From the NCBI RefSeq assembly GCF_050003625.1, contig NC_134397.1:222208537-222272536 (forward strand): a stretch of 64,000 nucleotides of DNA, written 5' to 3'. The notes under the pieces were generated by a model. It was given only the letters and a program-made list of their open reading frames with translations. It was not told the DNA's origin and made no database searches. Shown here piece after piece: positions 1 through 11,299 of the stretch. How positions within the stretch are numbered: position 1 is the first letter of the stretch; each line of letters begins with the position of its first letter. A program made the translations under genes and the position numbers. The stretch comes from Haematobia irritans (taxonomy: Eukaryota; Arthropoda; Insecta; Diptera; Muscidae).

Positions 1-2870
1 CGTAAATTTTGTCGAAATTTATTTTCTATTGGAAATTTCGTCAAAAATTACTTTCTATAGGAAATTTTGTGGAAATTTACTTTCTATAGGAAATTTCGTC
101 GAAATTTATTTTCTATGGGATATTGCGTCGAAATTTATTTTGTATAGAAAATGTTGATTAAATTTATTTTCTATAGGATAGTTTGTCGAAATTTATTTTC
201 TATAGAAGATTTTGTCGATTTTGTTCATGAAAAATTTCTTCGAAATTTAGTTTTTATAGGAAATTTGGCCAAATTTAATTTTCTATAGAAAAATTCATTG
301 AAAATTATTTTCTATTGAAAATTTCGTCGAAATTTATTTTCTATAGAAAATATCATCGAAATTAATTTCTGTAGCAAATTACGTTGAAATTCATTTTATA
401 TAGGAAATTTAGTCGAGATTTAACTTCTATAAGAAATTTCGTCGAAATTTATTTTCTATAGAAAATTTCGTCAAAATTTGCTTTCTATAGAAAATTTCGT
501 CGAAATTTACTTTCTACAGAAAATTTCGGCGAAATTTACTTTCTATAGCAAATTACGTTGAAATTTACCCAATATAAGAAATTTCGTTTGAATTTACTCA
601 ATACAAGAAATTTCGTCGAAATTTACTTTCTAAAGCAAATTTCGTCGAAATTTATTCTCTTTAGGGAATTTTGTCAAAATTTATATTTTAGAAAAAATTT
701 CGTCCAAATTTATTTTCTATAGAAAATTTCGAAAAAAATTATTTTCTATCGAAATTTTCGTCGAAATTTATTTTCTATCGAAAAGTTTGTCGAAATTTAT
801 TTTCTATTGGAAATTTCGTGAAAAATTCTTTTTATAGGAAATTTTGTTGAAATGTACTTTCTATAGGATATTTCATCGAAATTTATTTTGTATAGAAAAT
901 GTCGATGAAATTTTCTATAGAATATTTTGTCGAAATTTATTTTCTATAGAAGATTTTGTCGATTATTTTTTTATGACAAATTTTTCGAATTCTACTTTTT
1001 ATAGGAAATTTGGTCAAATTTAATTTTCTATATAAAAATTCGTTAGAAATTATTTTCTATCGAAAATTTCGTCGAAATTCATTTTATCGAGGAAATTGAG
1101 TCGAGATTTAACTTCTATAAGAAATTTCGTCGAAATTTATTTTCTATAGAAAATTTCGTCGAAATTTACTTTCTATAGAAAATTGCGGCGAAATTTACTC
1201 TCTATAGCAAATTACGTTGAAATTTACTCGATACAAGAAATTTCGTCGAAATTTATTTTCTAAAGCAAATTTCGTCGAAATTTATTCTCTTTAGGGAATT
1301 TTGTCAAAATTAATTTTTTAGAAAAAATTTCGTCGAATTTACTTTTTATAGAAAATTTCGTCAAAATTTACTTTCTATTGAAAATTTTGTCGAAATTTAT
1401 TTTCTATAGAAAATTTCGACAAAATTTATTTTCTATTGAAAATTTCGTCAACATTTATTTTCTATTGGAAATTTCGTGAAAAATTTCTTTTTATAGGAAA
1501 TTTTGTTGAAATTGAAATTTCGTCGAAATTTATTTTCTATAGGATATTTCGTCGAAATTTATTTTGTATAGAAAATGTCGTTGAAATTTTCTATAGAATA
1601 TTTTGTCGAAATTTATTTTCTATCGAAATTTACTTTTTATAGGAAATTTGAACAAATTTAATTTTCTATAGAAAAATTCGTTGAAAATTATTTTCTATCG
1701 AAAATTTCGTCGAAATTTTTTTTTATATAGGAAATATCATCGAAATTAATTTCTATAGCAAATTTCGTCGAAATTCATTTTATATAGGAAATTTTGTCGA
1801 GATTTAACTTCTATAAGAAATTTCGTCGTAATTTATTTTCTATAGAAAATTTCGTCGAAATTTACTTTCTATAGAAAATTTCGTCGAAATTTACTTTCTA
1901 TAGCAAATTACGTTGAAATTTACCCAATATAAGAAATTTCGTTGGAATTTACTCAATACAAGAAATTTCGTCGAAATTTACTCTCTAAAGCAAATTTCGT
2001 CTAAATTTATTCTCTTTAGGGAATTTTGTCAAAATTTATTTTTTAGAAAAAATTTCGTCAAAAATTACTTTCTATTGAAAATTTTGTGGAAATTTATTTT
2101 CTGTAGAAAATTTCAACAAAAATTTTTTTTTTATCGAAAATTTCGTCGAAATTTATTTTCTATCGAAAAGTTTGTCGAAATTTATTTTCTATTGGAAATT
2201 TCGTCAAAAATTACCTTTTATAGGAAATTTTGTTGAAATTTACTTTCTATAGGAAATTTCGTCGAAATTTATTTTCTATAGGATATTTCGTCGAAATTTA
2301 TTTTGTATATAAAATGTTGCTGAAATTTATTTTCTATAGAAGATTTTGTCGATTTTTTTATGAAAAATTTCTTCGAAATTTATTTTCTATAGAAAATTTC
2401 GTAGAAATTTACTTTCTATAGGAAATTTTGTCGAAATTTAGTTTCTATAGAAAATTTCAATACAAGAAATTTCGTCGAAATTTACTCTATAAAGCAAATT
2501 TCGTCGAAATTTATTCTCTTTAGGGAATTTTGTCAAAATTTATTTTTTAGAAAAAATTTCGTCGAAATTTACTTTTTAGAAAATTTCGTCAAAATTTACT
2601 TCTATTGAAGATTTTGTTGAAATTTATTTTCTATAGAAAATTTCGACAAAATTTATTTTCTATCGAAAATTTCGTCGAAATTTATTTTCTATCGAATAGT
2701 TTGTCGAAATTTATTTTCTATTGGAAATTTCGCCAAAAATTACTTTTTATAGGAAATTTTGTTGAAATTTACTTTCTATAGGAAATTTCGTCGAAATTTA
2801 TTTTCTATATGAACATTTTGTCGTAATTTTAAAATTTCGTCGAAATTTATTTTCTTTAGGAAATTTCTTT
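1..2870. repeat. Degenerate 29-bp tandem array, CpG-containing variant, with higher-order repeats
   Basis: About 100 head-to-tail units of about 29 bp, each with a TTTCTATAGAAA-like palindrome followed by a TTTCGTCGAAATTT core. Units differ by point changes and small indels. Marked variants recur in order: a CTCTTTAGGGAATTTTGTC unit occurs near 657, 1287, 2012 and 2516, and a GAGATTTAACTTCTATAAG unit near 417, 1098 and 1800. Blocks of roughly 500-725 bp have therefore been duplicated as a whole. The same family, with TTTTGTCAAAATTT in place of the CpG core, forms the other arrays in this window. The array starts before the window. Small ORFs arise only because three 29-bp units make 87 bp, which stays open in many frames; they are not genes. 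Confidence 0.93.
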
Positions 2871-4635
2871 ATTTAATAATTTCCTACCTGCCGAATATTT
2901 CTTGGCTGTTTCCTTTCGAAATGTCTTTACTTTTCAATGTGACGTCTCTACGATTTTTTTTCGCTCGTTGCACTTTGTCTTGTGTACATGGCTGATGTTG
3001 TCTCGATGGATGAGTCGTTGTTTTGTTTTTTTTGCTTCATTCCGCGATGCATCCTTCATTGATGTCTGGGCTTGGTTGTTGGCTGACTATTGAGATAGCA
3101 ATAAATGCGCCAGGATTCATGCTCCTGTTTTTGTGCTATACAATCTATGATGTTTTTCTAACTGCTTTGTGATAGCGAGTGAACGAGTGAATGTGTTTGG
3201 ATTTTAATCTCGAAAATCGCATTTGAATTGGCAATCATCCCAATGCGCTTGTTTTAGTCTTCCCCATACTCCTGTGTAGATTCAAAAGCTTTGTTGTTTA
3301 TATTTTTTTCTCTATTTTCTTTTTTTTTTTTGGATCCTTTTTCTCTATTTTGTTTTTTATCTGATTGTGGTGCTCTTTATTGGCGCTGTTTCATTTTAAA
3401 GTCTATCTTTAGCACTTCTCACCACATAGAATATTATCGCAACATTTCGATCAAAGATGGACGGTGGAAGGGAGACTGGGCCATGGGGCGTGTTGCGGGG
3501 TGGGGTCAGTGGGTGGGAAAAATATTTCCATTTCCATTAAACATTTGCGATTGCTGCATATTTGCTTTGCTCTCGATGCGGTATTTGTGGTGTTTTATGT
3601 ATTCCGCAATGCGAGTGGGCTGCTGTGGTACCTGCCTGCCTGCACTTCCGTCGATTTTATTGGGAATTTCATTTAATTCGATTTTATCGAGAGTTTAATA
3701 AAAATAGAATCAATACTCCCCAGAGGGTGGACCCCATTGATGCAGTTGTATGGGTAATCGCAAAGGTCAATATAGAGGTATTTTGCACACGGCAACGCAA
3801 GTAAATAAAAATGAATCATCGGATTGGAAATTCGAAATGCATAAATGAATACCCCAGAGGGTTTAGCGAAAAATGTCAAATATCGATGTTATGATTTAAT
3901 GGTTGGACGTGATAAAAATAAAAATGTGGGGGAATAAAATTTTAAAAAATTTCTACAAAAACAATTTTTAGTTTATGGACAAAATATTGTTACTTCGAAA
4001 TAGTTAATCTTGAATGGAAGCTAAACAAGTTGCTTATCAGGAAGGAAGTTGTTATTTCCTCGGTATCATACCAAGTTCAATATTTACACTGGCTATATAG
4101 AATTACTTTGCTCAAAGGTTTGTTTTTCTTTGAGTGTATGGATCTATCGTTTTCCAGAAATGTTGAGAAAGTAACATCAAAGGAAATTTTATATTTAAAT
4201 TTCCTTTCCTGTTCTGCTCTTCTTTATTTATTTCTTACACTTAACAAAATTGTCATACATTGCAAGATTTTGTAACCTCATGGCACAAAAATTATCCTTA
4301 AAATTTTAGTTTTATTTTTAATTTCACATCGGTTATAGGATATTTAATTGAATCAAGGTTTCTTCGTGGAAGATTCTTGGAAGGTTTCCTTCGCCTAGGC
4401 GATTACACCTTACGTTCTCCGCTTAGTCAATATTTACAGGCATCTTTGTGTAAAATAAACATTGGCAGTCGGGCCATACTAAAAATCGCTTGTGCATGAG
4501 AAACTCAAACACATTGTGCCGTTTCTTCATCGTTTATCAATGTTTGCTTTTCTCCAGTAATCTTAATAAGCCGGCGTAGTAATATCACCAGTCAATCACT
4601 GACCTATATCCTAGAAACGTAACAGTTTCTTCAAA
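2871..4635. other. AT-rich intergenic DNA, no gene recognised
   Basis: No coding region, RNA gene or clear mobile element was recognised. A 135-codon plus-strand reading frame at 3291-3698 has no family resemblance, runs through T-rich sequence and overlaps other chance frames, so it is not called. Confidence 0.6.
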
Positions 4636-4659
4636 TTGTGTGGCACAGAAAGTTCATTA

Positions 4660-5110
4660 ATCGCTGACACATTAACGGAATCTGTGGGTATATCTGCTGC
4701 ATTCGTTGTTGTTGAAGAAAAAGGTGCCAGGTTTGTCTCAAGGATGCGCGAAGAGATGCCTTTAGATGTGAGACATTGCCCTCACAATTTGGGCAAACAT
4801 TCAGAAGGGAGACGTAACTTCAAATATGATACCTGGAGATTCCAGATCTTAGCTGGGATAGCACCAACCTCGTCTCTCCAGGCAGCCGTTTCTCGCCATC
4901 ACTGTGAGGTAGTGGTCTTCTACCCAGCTCAGCACTGCATTGTTAGGAATCTATTGCCTTCTGAACCACTGTCCCATCCTCAATGCCATCCTTATTCCCT
5001 CATCACTGTCGCCGATCAAGTGGTCAATTGACTGTATCTCTTTCCTGAAATCAAATCGGATGGGCTTGGATCGGTCAGAAAGTACCCTCCTCGATGTGGC
5101 ATGGTTTGGG
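4660..5110 (-). pseudogene. C-terminal remnant of a Jockey-like LINE ORF2
   Basis: Read on the minus strand, about 4890-4720 gives LPGETRLVLSQLRSGISRY and then a NVCPNCEG motif. This is the pattern at the C-terminus of Jockey-clade ORF2 proteins: a leucine/arginine-rich segment followed by a CPxC motif. The frame contains stops and the end of the protein is lost. It lies just downstream, in the minus-strand sense, of the RT-derived repeats at 5295-8560 and probably belonged to the same element. A 131-codon plus-strand frame over the same bases is an antisense shadow. Confidence 0.6.
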
Positions 5111-7130
5111 TGGTCTATCCCTCTGAATTTTATCAGCTGCTGGTGAGTGAAGATGTCGTAGTGTTGCCTTACCTAGTGCACTTTGGATTCTCTCGTCAGA
5201 TGCTGTTCTGGAATTTTGTAGTGACAACAATTGGAAATTTGCAGCGCAGTATTTTGCACCGTTTGAAGAATTTTTCTATTGGGTAGTGCTAATACTGGGA
5301 GTCAAAACGGCGCCGCATAATCGATTAGGGTCTTTTGTATCGTCTCTTTATCTTTCCCCCAAGTGCTACCAGCAAATGCCTTCAGGATCTTGTTTCTACA
5401 ACCAACGTCTTTAGCTTCCCAAAAACGTATACATGTGGGAATTCTCTGGTCTGGTGGATATCGATCTCCAGGTTCACTTCCTTCCGTCGATTTAGGAGCA
5501 ATGAGTTTCAGATTCCTGCTGACAAAGAAGTCCTTAAGCGCGGTCGAATATCTTTTAAGATTATTAGGGAGAGAAGTTCCCATGCTAAGAGCGTGGTGTG
5601 GTCACCGAATGAAACCCTTTACACAAGTCCGATGCTACGAGAATCGAAAGTATATGCCGCCTCTTCTTTTCAATCCCTCTTGCATTGTTGGTTGTTATTT
5701 CACACAACGCAGTGGTCATATTTCTAGCCGAGCGAAAAGCATTCCGATTTGATTAGACTTTTCAAAGGGTTTCATATGGTATGGTTCACCGTATGAAATG
5801 CTTTAGACAAGTCCGATGCTACGAGAGGCGAACGTATATGGGGTCTCTTGCTATTCAATCTGTCTGCAATGTTGGTTGTTACTTCACACAATGTGGTCAT
5901 ACTCCTGGTCGAGCGAAAAGCATTCCGATGTTCTGCCAACATTAAATGTTCTGAGGAGTAGGATAGTAAAATACCTTCCAGAATCTTCGTGAAGAGGAAA
6001 GGAGGCTAATTGGTTGATATGTGTTTCCAATATGTTCCTGCTGTCTTGGTTTCACAATTTCATTCATTTTCCAGATATGTGGAGAGTGCTGAGACAAACG
6101 TTGGGCCTGGAACCTAGCACCATTCTCTCCTATGCACTTCAACATCCTCATAGCCAAACTATATGAGTGAACTGCTGTGAAGCTCTACGCGGTCTTAATC
6201 GCTTGGAGCACTCACTCCTGGCTGATGATCCAAGGGGGCGTTTCGATTGGGAGCCCAAAGGGGGACCACATAATCGATCACGGGACGACCAATAGGCTCA
6301 TAGGTATTTTGTATCGTGTCACTATCCTTCTCCCAATTGCTACCAAACAATGCCTTCAGAATCACGTTTCTACTCTCAACGTTTTTAGCTTTCCAAAATG
6401 GAATGCATGTGGGAATGCTCTAGCCACGAATGTGGATATTGAACTCCACGTTTAATTCCTTGGTCGACGGTGTGAAAATAGTTGCCGTCGATTTAGGAGC
6501 AGAGAGTGTTTGAGATTACTGATGGCAAAAAGTCCCTAAGTGCAAGGAGGTAGTCATTAATATTCACCTGAAGTTCCTTAATATCTCTACCTGATGTAAC
6601 TATTGAGCAGAGGATATCGGGTGGACATCTGATAGTGGAAGAAGAGCTCCTGCCACTTAAAAGATAAAATAGAACCTAGGCGAATATGTCTTTCCTGTGA
6701 ATTCCACTTAGGGATTTATGCCAGCAATATAGTGTGCTAACCATCTCTTCCCATAATATCTCCTAAGATGGTGTGAAACACTTTAGACAAGTCCAATGCT
6801 ACGAGAATCGAACGTTTATGCGGCCACTTACTATTCAATCCCTCTGCAATGTTGGTTGTTAATTCGCAGAAAGCAGTGATCATACGCATGGCCGAGCGAA
6901 ATGCATTCCGATGTTTTGCCAACATTAGATGTTCTTTGAAGTAGGACAGTAAAATAGCTTACAGAGTATTCGTGACGGGAAAAACGGGTAATTGGTCTAT
7001 ACGTGTCTCCAATATGTTCCTGTTGTCCTGGTTTCAGATTTTCCTTCTCTATTTTCCAGACGACCAATTGGCTCATAGGTCTTTTGTATCGTCTCTTTAT
7101 CTTTCCCCCAAGTGCTACCAGCCGATGCCT

Positions 7131-7688
7131 ATGGGCATTAATATATACTCAGACAGTCAACCTGCAATAAAATCCTTGGACTCTGTGTTCCTCAACTTGA
7201 AAACGGTCATCGACTGCCGCAAATCTCTCAATGAGATGGCTGAGCAGTAAAATATTCACCTAATATGGGTGCCTGGCCATAGGAACATACCGGGGAACTG
7301 CGAAGCGGATGAGTTGGCAAGGCTAGGGACTATTCCAGGGGAACCAGAATCTGTTGGTATGCCCCTGGCTACCTGCAAGCTCATGCTGCGTGAGAAGGAA
7401 AATGTTCGATGGGAGAATTGCAAGGGCTGTAACGACACCAAGCAAATATGGTCCCATTTAGACTTAAACCGCACACTAGATATGCTAGTGTTCCTGAGAC
7501 GTCAGATATCACTCGTGATATCTGCTAGAACGGGTCGCTGCCTGATAGGCGATTTTGCAAAAACTATAAAGCGCAAGCAACTGTTAGGAGCATATGCTTC
7601 AGATTACTGGCGGATCTAGAAAACGTTAACTTAAGTAGTCTGCTAATGTTTTTGGAACAATCTGGTTGGTTCAACAAAGAAAAATAAT
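7131..7688 (+). pseudogene. RNase H domain and C-terminus of a LINE ORF2 (broken)
   Basis: The frame from 7131 reads INIYSDSQPAIKSL, then an in-frame TAA at 7248-7250, then IWVPGHRNIPGNCEADELAR and continues to about 7617. The YSDSQ aspartate and the VPGHxNIxGNExAD block are hallmarks of the RNase H domain of I/LOA/R1/Jockey-group non-LTR elements. The final segment, in another frame, reads LLMFLEQSGWFNKEK and stops, a typical ORF2 C-terminus for these elements. The Cys/His motif expected between the two parts is missing, so a small deletion with frameshift is likely. One stop, one deletion and 5' truncation make it non-functional. Confidence 0.82.
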
Positions 7689-7821
7689 CAAGAAGGTTCA
7701 GCGGTTAAAACTAGAAGTGCCCATATGTAATAGGTACTCTTAGTTAATGTGGTATCACAATGGACTGAATAGTCTACGTGAGCCTGAATCTTAATCGGGC
7801 TGCCACTTTAACCTAACCTAA
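7689..7821 (+). other. LINE 3' UTR with SINE-shared tail
   Basis: The region starts after the ORF2 stop and ends with TAACCTAACCTAA. From 7749 it reads ATGTGGTATCACAATGGACT and on through GAATAGTC...GTGAGCCTGA...TCGGGCTGCCAC. The same ~70 bp form the 3' tail of the SINEs in this window. The LINE reverse transcriptase would recognise such a 3' end when mobilising the SINE in trans. Confidence 0.85.
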
Positions 7822-8564
7822 CCGATGCCTGCATGATCTTGTTTCTGCTCCCTATGTTTTCTTACCTTTCCAAAAAGAAATGCATGTGGGAATGCTCTGG
7901 CCACGAAGGGGGGTATTGAGGATCACCTACTTGGTCCACGATGTGAAAATGGTTGCCGACGATTTAGGAGCAGAGAGTTTTTGAGATTTCTGCTGACAAA
8001 GAAGTTATTAATATTCACCTCAAGCTCTCAACCTTATGTAATTATTGAGCACAGGTTTTCTGGTGGACATCTGGTAGTCGAAGAGGAGCTCCTGCAACGT
8101 AAAATTTAAAATGAAGGGTGGTCAGTACATCGCCTTGAGGTGCGCCTTGTTTATTTCTCATAGGCGAATATATCTTTCCTGTGAATTCCACATAGCACTG
8201 TACGCCAGCCATATAGGTTATTAGGGAGAGAAATTCCCAAAATATCTCCTAAGAGGGTGCTGTGATTCACGCTTTAGACAATATTCGCTCCCTCACTATT
8301 CAATCCCTCTGTATTCTTATGGTAATTGTAAATTTACTCAAAGTGGTCATACTCCTGGCCGAGCGAAAAGCATTTCGATTAAATATTCTGTGGAGTAAGG
8401 CAGTAAAATAGCTTCCAGAACCTTCGTGACAAGGGAAAGAAGGGTAATTGTTCGATACGTGCCCTGTTCTTGTTATCAGAACTTCTCTCTTTTTCAGACA
8501 TGTATATCGAGAGTGTTGAGGCAAACGTTGAAGGTATGGGCCAGTAACCTAGCAATTTGCGATG

Positions 8565-8615
8565 ATTAATAATTGTTTTTGTTCTCTAATCTCTCAATAT
8601 AAAAGGCAACTATTG
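8565..8615 (+). pseudogene. 3'-end scrap of a mariner-like element
   Basis: The stretch reading TTAATAATTGTTTTTGTTCT and on to ATATAAAAGGCAAC resembles the 3' end of the mariner relic at 28480-29100, which also ends with a TTTGTTTTT...AAAGTATAAAAGGCAA run. Only about 50 bp remain. Confidence 0.4.
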
Positions 8616-8711
8616 TAAAGGGTGGTTAAAATTTCAAGGGCCGATGTTGATTTTGAATAAAACACAAACTATTTAAGAAATTATTGTAATTTTATTTTAT
8701 TATGATATATT

Positions 8712-9059
8712 AGGTTAGGTTAGGTTATGTGGCAGCCCGATGTATCAGTCTCACTTAGACTATTCTGTCCATTGTGATACCACAGTGGTGAACTTCTCTC
8801 TTATCACTGAGTGCTGCCCGATTCCATGTTAAGCTCAATGTCAAGGGACCTCCTTTTTATAGCCGAGTCCGAACGGCGTTCCATATTCCAGTGAAACCAC
8901 TTAGAGAAGCTTTGAAACCCTCAGAAATGTCACCAGCATTACTGAGGTGGGATAATCCACCGCTGAAAAACTTTTTGGTGTTCGGTCGTAGCAGGAATCG
9001 AACCCACGACCTTGTGTATGCAAGGCGGGCATGCTAACCATTGCACCACGGTGGCTACC
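8712..9059 (-). mobile_element. tRNA-derived SINE, full-length copy with 13-bp TSD
   Basis: ATTATGATATATT flanks both sides (8699-8711 and 9060-9072). On the minus strand the element begins at about 9056 with AGCCACCGTGGTGCAATGGT, an A-box-like segment. A B-box-like GTGGGTTCGATTCCTGC lies about 40 bp further on, so the head looks tRNA-derived. The middle (~200 bp) is unrelated to any family I know. The tail reads TGTGGTATCACAATGGAC...TCGGGCTGCCAC and ends in TAACCTAACCTAACCT, matching the 3' end of the LINE at 7131-7821. It would be transcribed by RNA polymerase III and moved by that LINE's machinery. No coding capacity. Confidence 0.92.
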
Positions 9060-9109
9060 ATTATGATATATTGATATTATTATTCAATTATGTATGGATA
9101 TTATATTAT

Positions 9110-9790
9110 TCAATTATGTATGGAACAAAATATCGGCCAAATGGGCGCCGCGACCTCGGTGGCACACCTTCATCCGATGGTCCAAATTTTCGATGACGCT
9201 GAGGAATAATGGAGGTTCTATGCCGTTAATGTGCCGAATTATCTCATCCTTTAGCTCTTGAATTGTTGTTGGCTTATCGACGTACACCTTTTCTTTCAAA
9301 TAACCCCAAAGAAAAAAAGTCCAACGGTGTCAAATCACATGATCTTGGCGGCCAATTGACATCGCCATTACCTGAGATAACACGGTCATTGAATTTGTTT
9401 GTTGTCGTCCACATCCATATCTTCCAATTCGGGCCATAAAAAGTTCGTTATCATCTCACGATAGCGAACACCATTCACAGTAACTGCCGGCCTCATTTTG
9501 GAAAAAATACGGCCCGATGATGCCGCCAGCCCATAGACCACACCAAACAGTCACTCTTTGTGGGTGCATTGGTTTTTCGACAATCACTCTTGGATTCTCA
9601 TTCGCCCAAATGCGGCAATTCTGTTTATTGACGAATCCACTGAGGTGAAAATGTGCCTCATCACTGAAGATGATTTTCTTCGAAAATTGATCATCAACTG
9701 TTGCCATTTCTTAGAACCATTTAACACGTTGTTGGATTGTGTATCTCTCCATGTTTCAAATTGAGTAAGTCTGAAATAGAGAAATGTCAA
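9110..9790 (-). pseudogene. Tc1/mariner-like transposase, DDE domain, internally deleted
   Basis: Minus-strand translation gives KIIFSDEAHFHLSGFVNKQ (first catalytic Asp), then MHPQRVTVWCGLWAGGIIG, VNGVRYREMI, NFLWPELEDMDVDD, then a jump to FNDRVISGNGDVNWPPRSCD and LTPLDFF, ending in KEKVYVDKPTTIQELKDEI. The segment that should carry the second catalytic Asp (a QQDGAxxH-type block) is missing at about 9400, and the frame shifts near 9300. The N-terminal helix-turn-helix region is almost gone beyond 9790. The encoded enzyme could not work. Confidence 0.85.
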
Positions 9791-9854
9791 ATAAAATTCG
9801 GAAAAAAAACTTGGCGGTTAGGTGTGGTTCACATTCAACATCGGCCCTTACAAT

Positions 9855-9933
9855 TTATTCAGTCCATAGTGATACCACAGAGGGCGAACTTCTTTCTTAT
9901 CAATAAGTGCTGCCCGATTCTATATTTAGCACA
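9855..9933 (-). mobile_element. SINE tail-proximal fragment
   Basis: The sequence ATTCAGTCCATAGTGATACC followed by ACAG...GAACTTCTTTCTTATCA...GTGCTGCCCGATTC matches an inner part of the SINEs with several substitutions. It lacks the tRNA-like head and the pentamer tail. It abuts the truncated right end of the preceding transposon. Confidence 0.7.
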
Positions 9934-10950
9934 ACTTTGCCAACTATCTTTAGGGGTTTTCATTCAGTTATCTGTCGATCGCTTGGTTGCTATAATCTTG
10001 CTCTAGTCAGACTGATCCATCGATTCAGGATTCTTGCTCTTCCACATACACTTTTTGAGTTTTTAGTAATTTTTTGTCGTGTATTCAAAATTGTGCATTT
10101 GTGCCAAAGCATATAATTCTTCACCCTCTTCCTTCCTCACTACTTCCTCATATTCATAATTTTATGGCTCTTCTGGCAAGAGAAACTTTCATCTTTCATG
10201 TAAGTCATCGTTAAGTTATATCGGGATTGCCTTTTAATATTGAGAGGAATGAATTAACCTTTAATCCCATGCAAACACTTGCGCAATGTTGTAACTTGCC
10301 AATCTGATTATCACCTAATCCTCAAAAGAGTTTTTCTCTGTTTTTCTGCCATTCTTGAATTGGAGTTTCAACAGCCTTTTCCTTTCGAATGCATTGAAGA
10401 ACTTCCATTGCTATCATTGAGCACGTTTCAATTGTGTGGTGGCAAAGCCCGGAATAAATGGAGTCAATGGATTGTTCTATGTGCACCCTTGCATCTATAG
10501 TGGGTATGGTCTTGGTCTTGTCTGGTGTCTTAATCGAAGAAATTGAAGTTTTTTTTTCCAATACAGATGATAGTGTCTGTCTACAGGACACCCAAATTAC
10601 CTCAGCCACCACTCCCCACCAAAACCCTTGGGTAGGATAATGCAAAAAGTTTTCCCATGTCTTGTGTGGTCTATGAATATTTAATATGGCGTCACTGTAT
10701 TTCTTATTCCCGGTGTTTTCTTTTCCATTCCATTTTCCTCAATATAGTGCAGTGGAAAAGGATGTTATTTGGATAATAGTATGAGGTAAAGTTTTTCCAG
10801 TAGCGACGGCTAAGTTTAATTTGAATTTATCCTGTATATTGGGACATCATATGAACCATATGGTGTCTTTATGATGGCTCCTTTTTAAAAATTGGCAAAA
10901 TATGAAATATAAATATCTTTTCAAATGGGTTAGAAAATTGAAGTACTATT
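9934..10950. other. Intergenic DNA, nothing recognised
   Basis: No element or gene is recognisable. A 107-codon minus-strand frame (10645-10322) overlaps a plus-strand frame and shows no domain signature. Confidence 0.5.
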
Positions 10951-10954
10951 TCAA

Positions 10955-11110
10955 TCAAGTATACAGCCCAAAGTTCGGCCGGACTGAATGTTAAATACCC
11001 ACCAACATGGAACGCATGCACTAATTTTCTATGAAAACATTTCCTCCTAATGGATTGTCATATAACTTCATGTCTTTGGCTGTGTATAAAAAAACCGGTA
11101 CGAATTCGGT
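10955..11110. repeat. Fragment of a dispersed TATACCC-type fly repeat
   Basis: AAGTATACAGCCCAAAGTTC, GGCCGGACTGAATGTTAAAT and ACCCACCAACATGGAACG resemble the GTATATACGGCC...AAGTTCGGCCxGGCCGAA...ACCCxCCACCATGGAT end of the larger repeats at 24524-26153 and 39142-40824, so this is probably a related short relic. Confidence 0.5.
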
Positions 11111-11299
11111 TAATATCGGGGCTTAGGGGCTTGGTTATGGAAATTTCAAGCCATAAATTTAATATAAAGAATTTCACGTGAATTTGAAGGAACATACCCC
11201 TCTCTAAAGTTGGTACGGTTTCCAAAGTTAACAGGTTGGCTGATAAGTCTCCGGTCTGTCACATAGATGGCGTCGCTAGTTAAATGCATTAAATGCATA

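Larger units (their letters stand above)
7131..7821 (+). mobile_element. 5'-truncated LINE (RNase H-bearing) with intact 3' end and 9-bp TSD
   Basis: The sequence CCGATGCCT stands directly on both sides (7122-7130 and 7822-7830), giving a 9-bp target-site duplication. The insert begins inside an RNase H domain and ends in a 3' untranslated region finishing TTTAACCTAACCTAA. Truncation at the 5' end, an exact 3' end and a short duplication are what target-primed reverse transcription leaves. It interrupts the third copy of the Jockey-like segment and is therefore younger. Its last ~70 bp match the tail of the SINEs at 8712, 12819, 32181 and 35922. Confidence 0.88.
5295..8560 (-). pseudogene. 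Decayed Jockey-like LINE reverse transcriptase segment, triplicated
   Basis: Minus-strand translation gives broken reverse transcriptase motifs: QQEHIGNTYQPISLLSSS (about 6060-5990), matching the KPGK...YRPISLLS start of non-LTR RT domains, and LVALDLSKVFHTILGD (about 6800-6750), matching the ALDLSKAFDTVxH block that carries the first catalytic aspartate. The segment occurs three times in direct orientation, starting near 5295, 6232 and 7062. Each copy begins with a TTTTGTATCGT...CTTTCCCCC...GCTACCA stretch and continues through a GATTTAGGAGCA landmark. The third copy is split by the LINE insertion at 7131-7821. All copies carry frameshifts and stops, so no product is expected. No endonuclease domain was seen here. 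Confidence 0.7.
8618..9853 (-). mobile_element. Defective Tc1/mariner-superfamily element carrying a SINE
   Basis: The left end AAGGGTGGTTAAAATTTC is followed by AAGGGCCGATGTTGA. The right end repeats the inner part inverted (TCAACATCGGCCCTTAC, about 9836-9852), so the outermost ~18 bp are missing on the right. A TA dinucleotide (8616-8617) precedes the left end, as expected for the superfamily. Inside are transposase remnants on the minus strand and a SINE at 8712-9059. Without the SINE the element is about 0.9 kb, shorter than a usual 1.2-1.3 kb copy, which agrees with the internal losses seen in the coding part. Confidence 0.8.

Noticed and set aside
1436..2421. Several 60-110 codon ORFs rich in Phe, Arg, Asn and Ile
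   Set aside because: They lie entirely in the 29-bp array; three units give 87 bp and so a 29-residue repeat in any open frame. No independent coding evidence.
3291..3698. 135-codon plus-strand ORF
   Set aside because: No domain or family pattern, T-rich start, overlapped by other chance frames.
9000..9056. Functional tRNA gene
   Set aside because: The A- and B-box-like sequences recur as the head of a ~350-bp SINE with target duplications; no clean cloverleaf.
10322..10645. 107-codon minus-strand ORF
   Set aside because: No recognisable motif, and an overlapping frame on the other strand is equally open.
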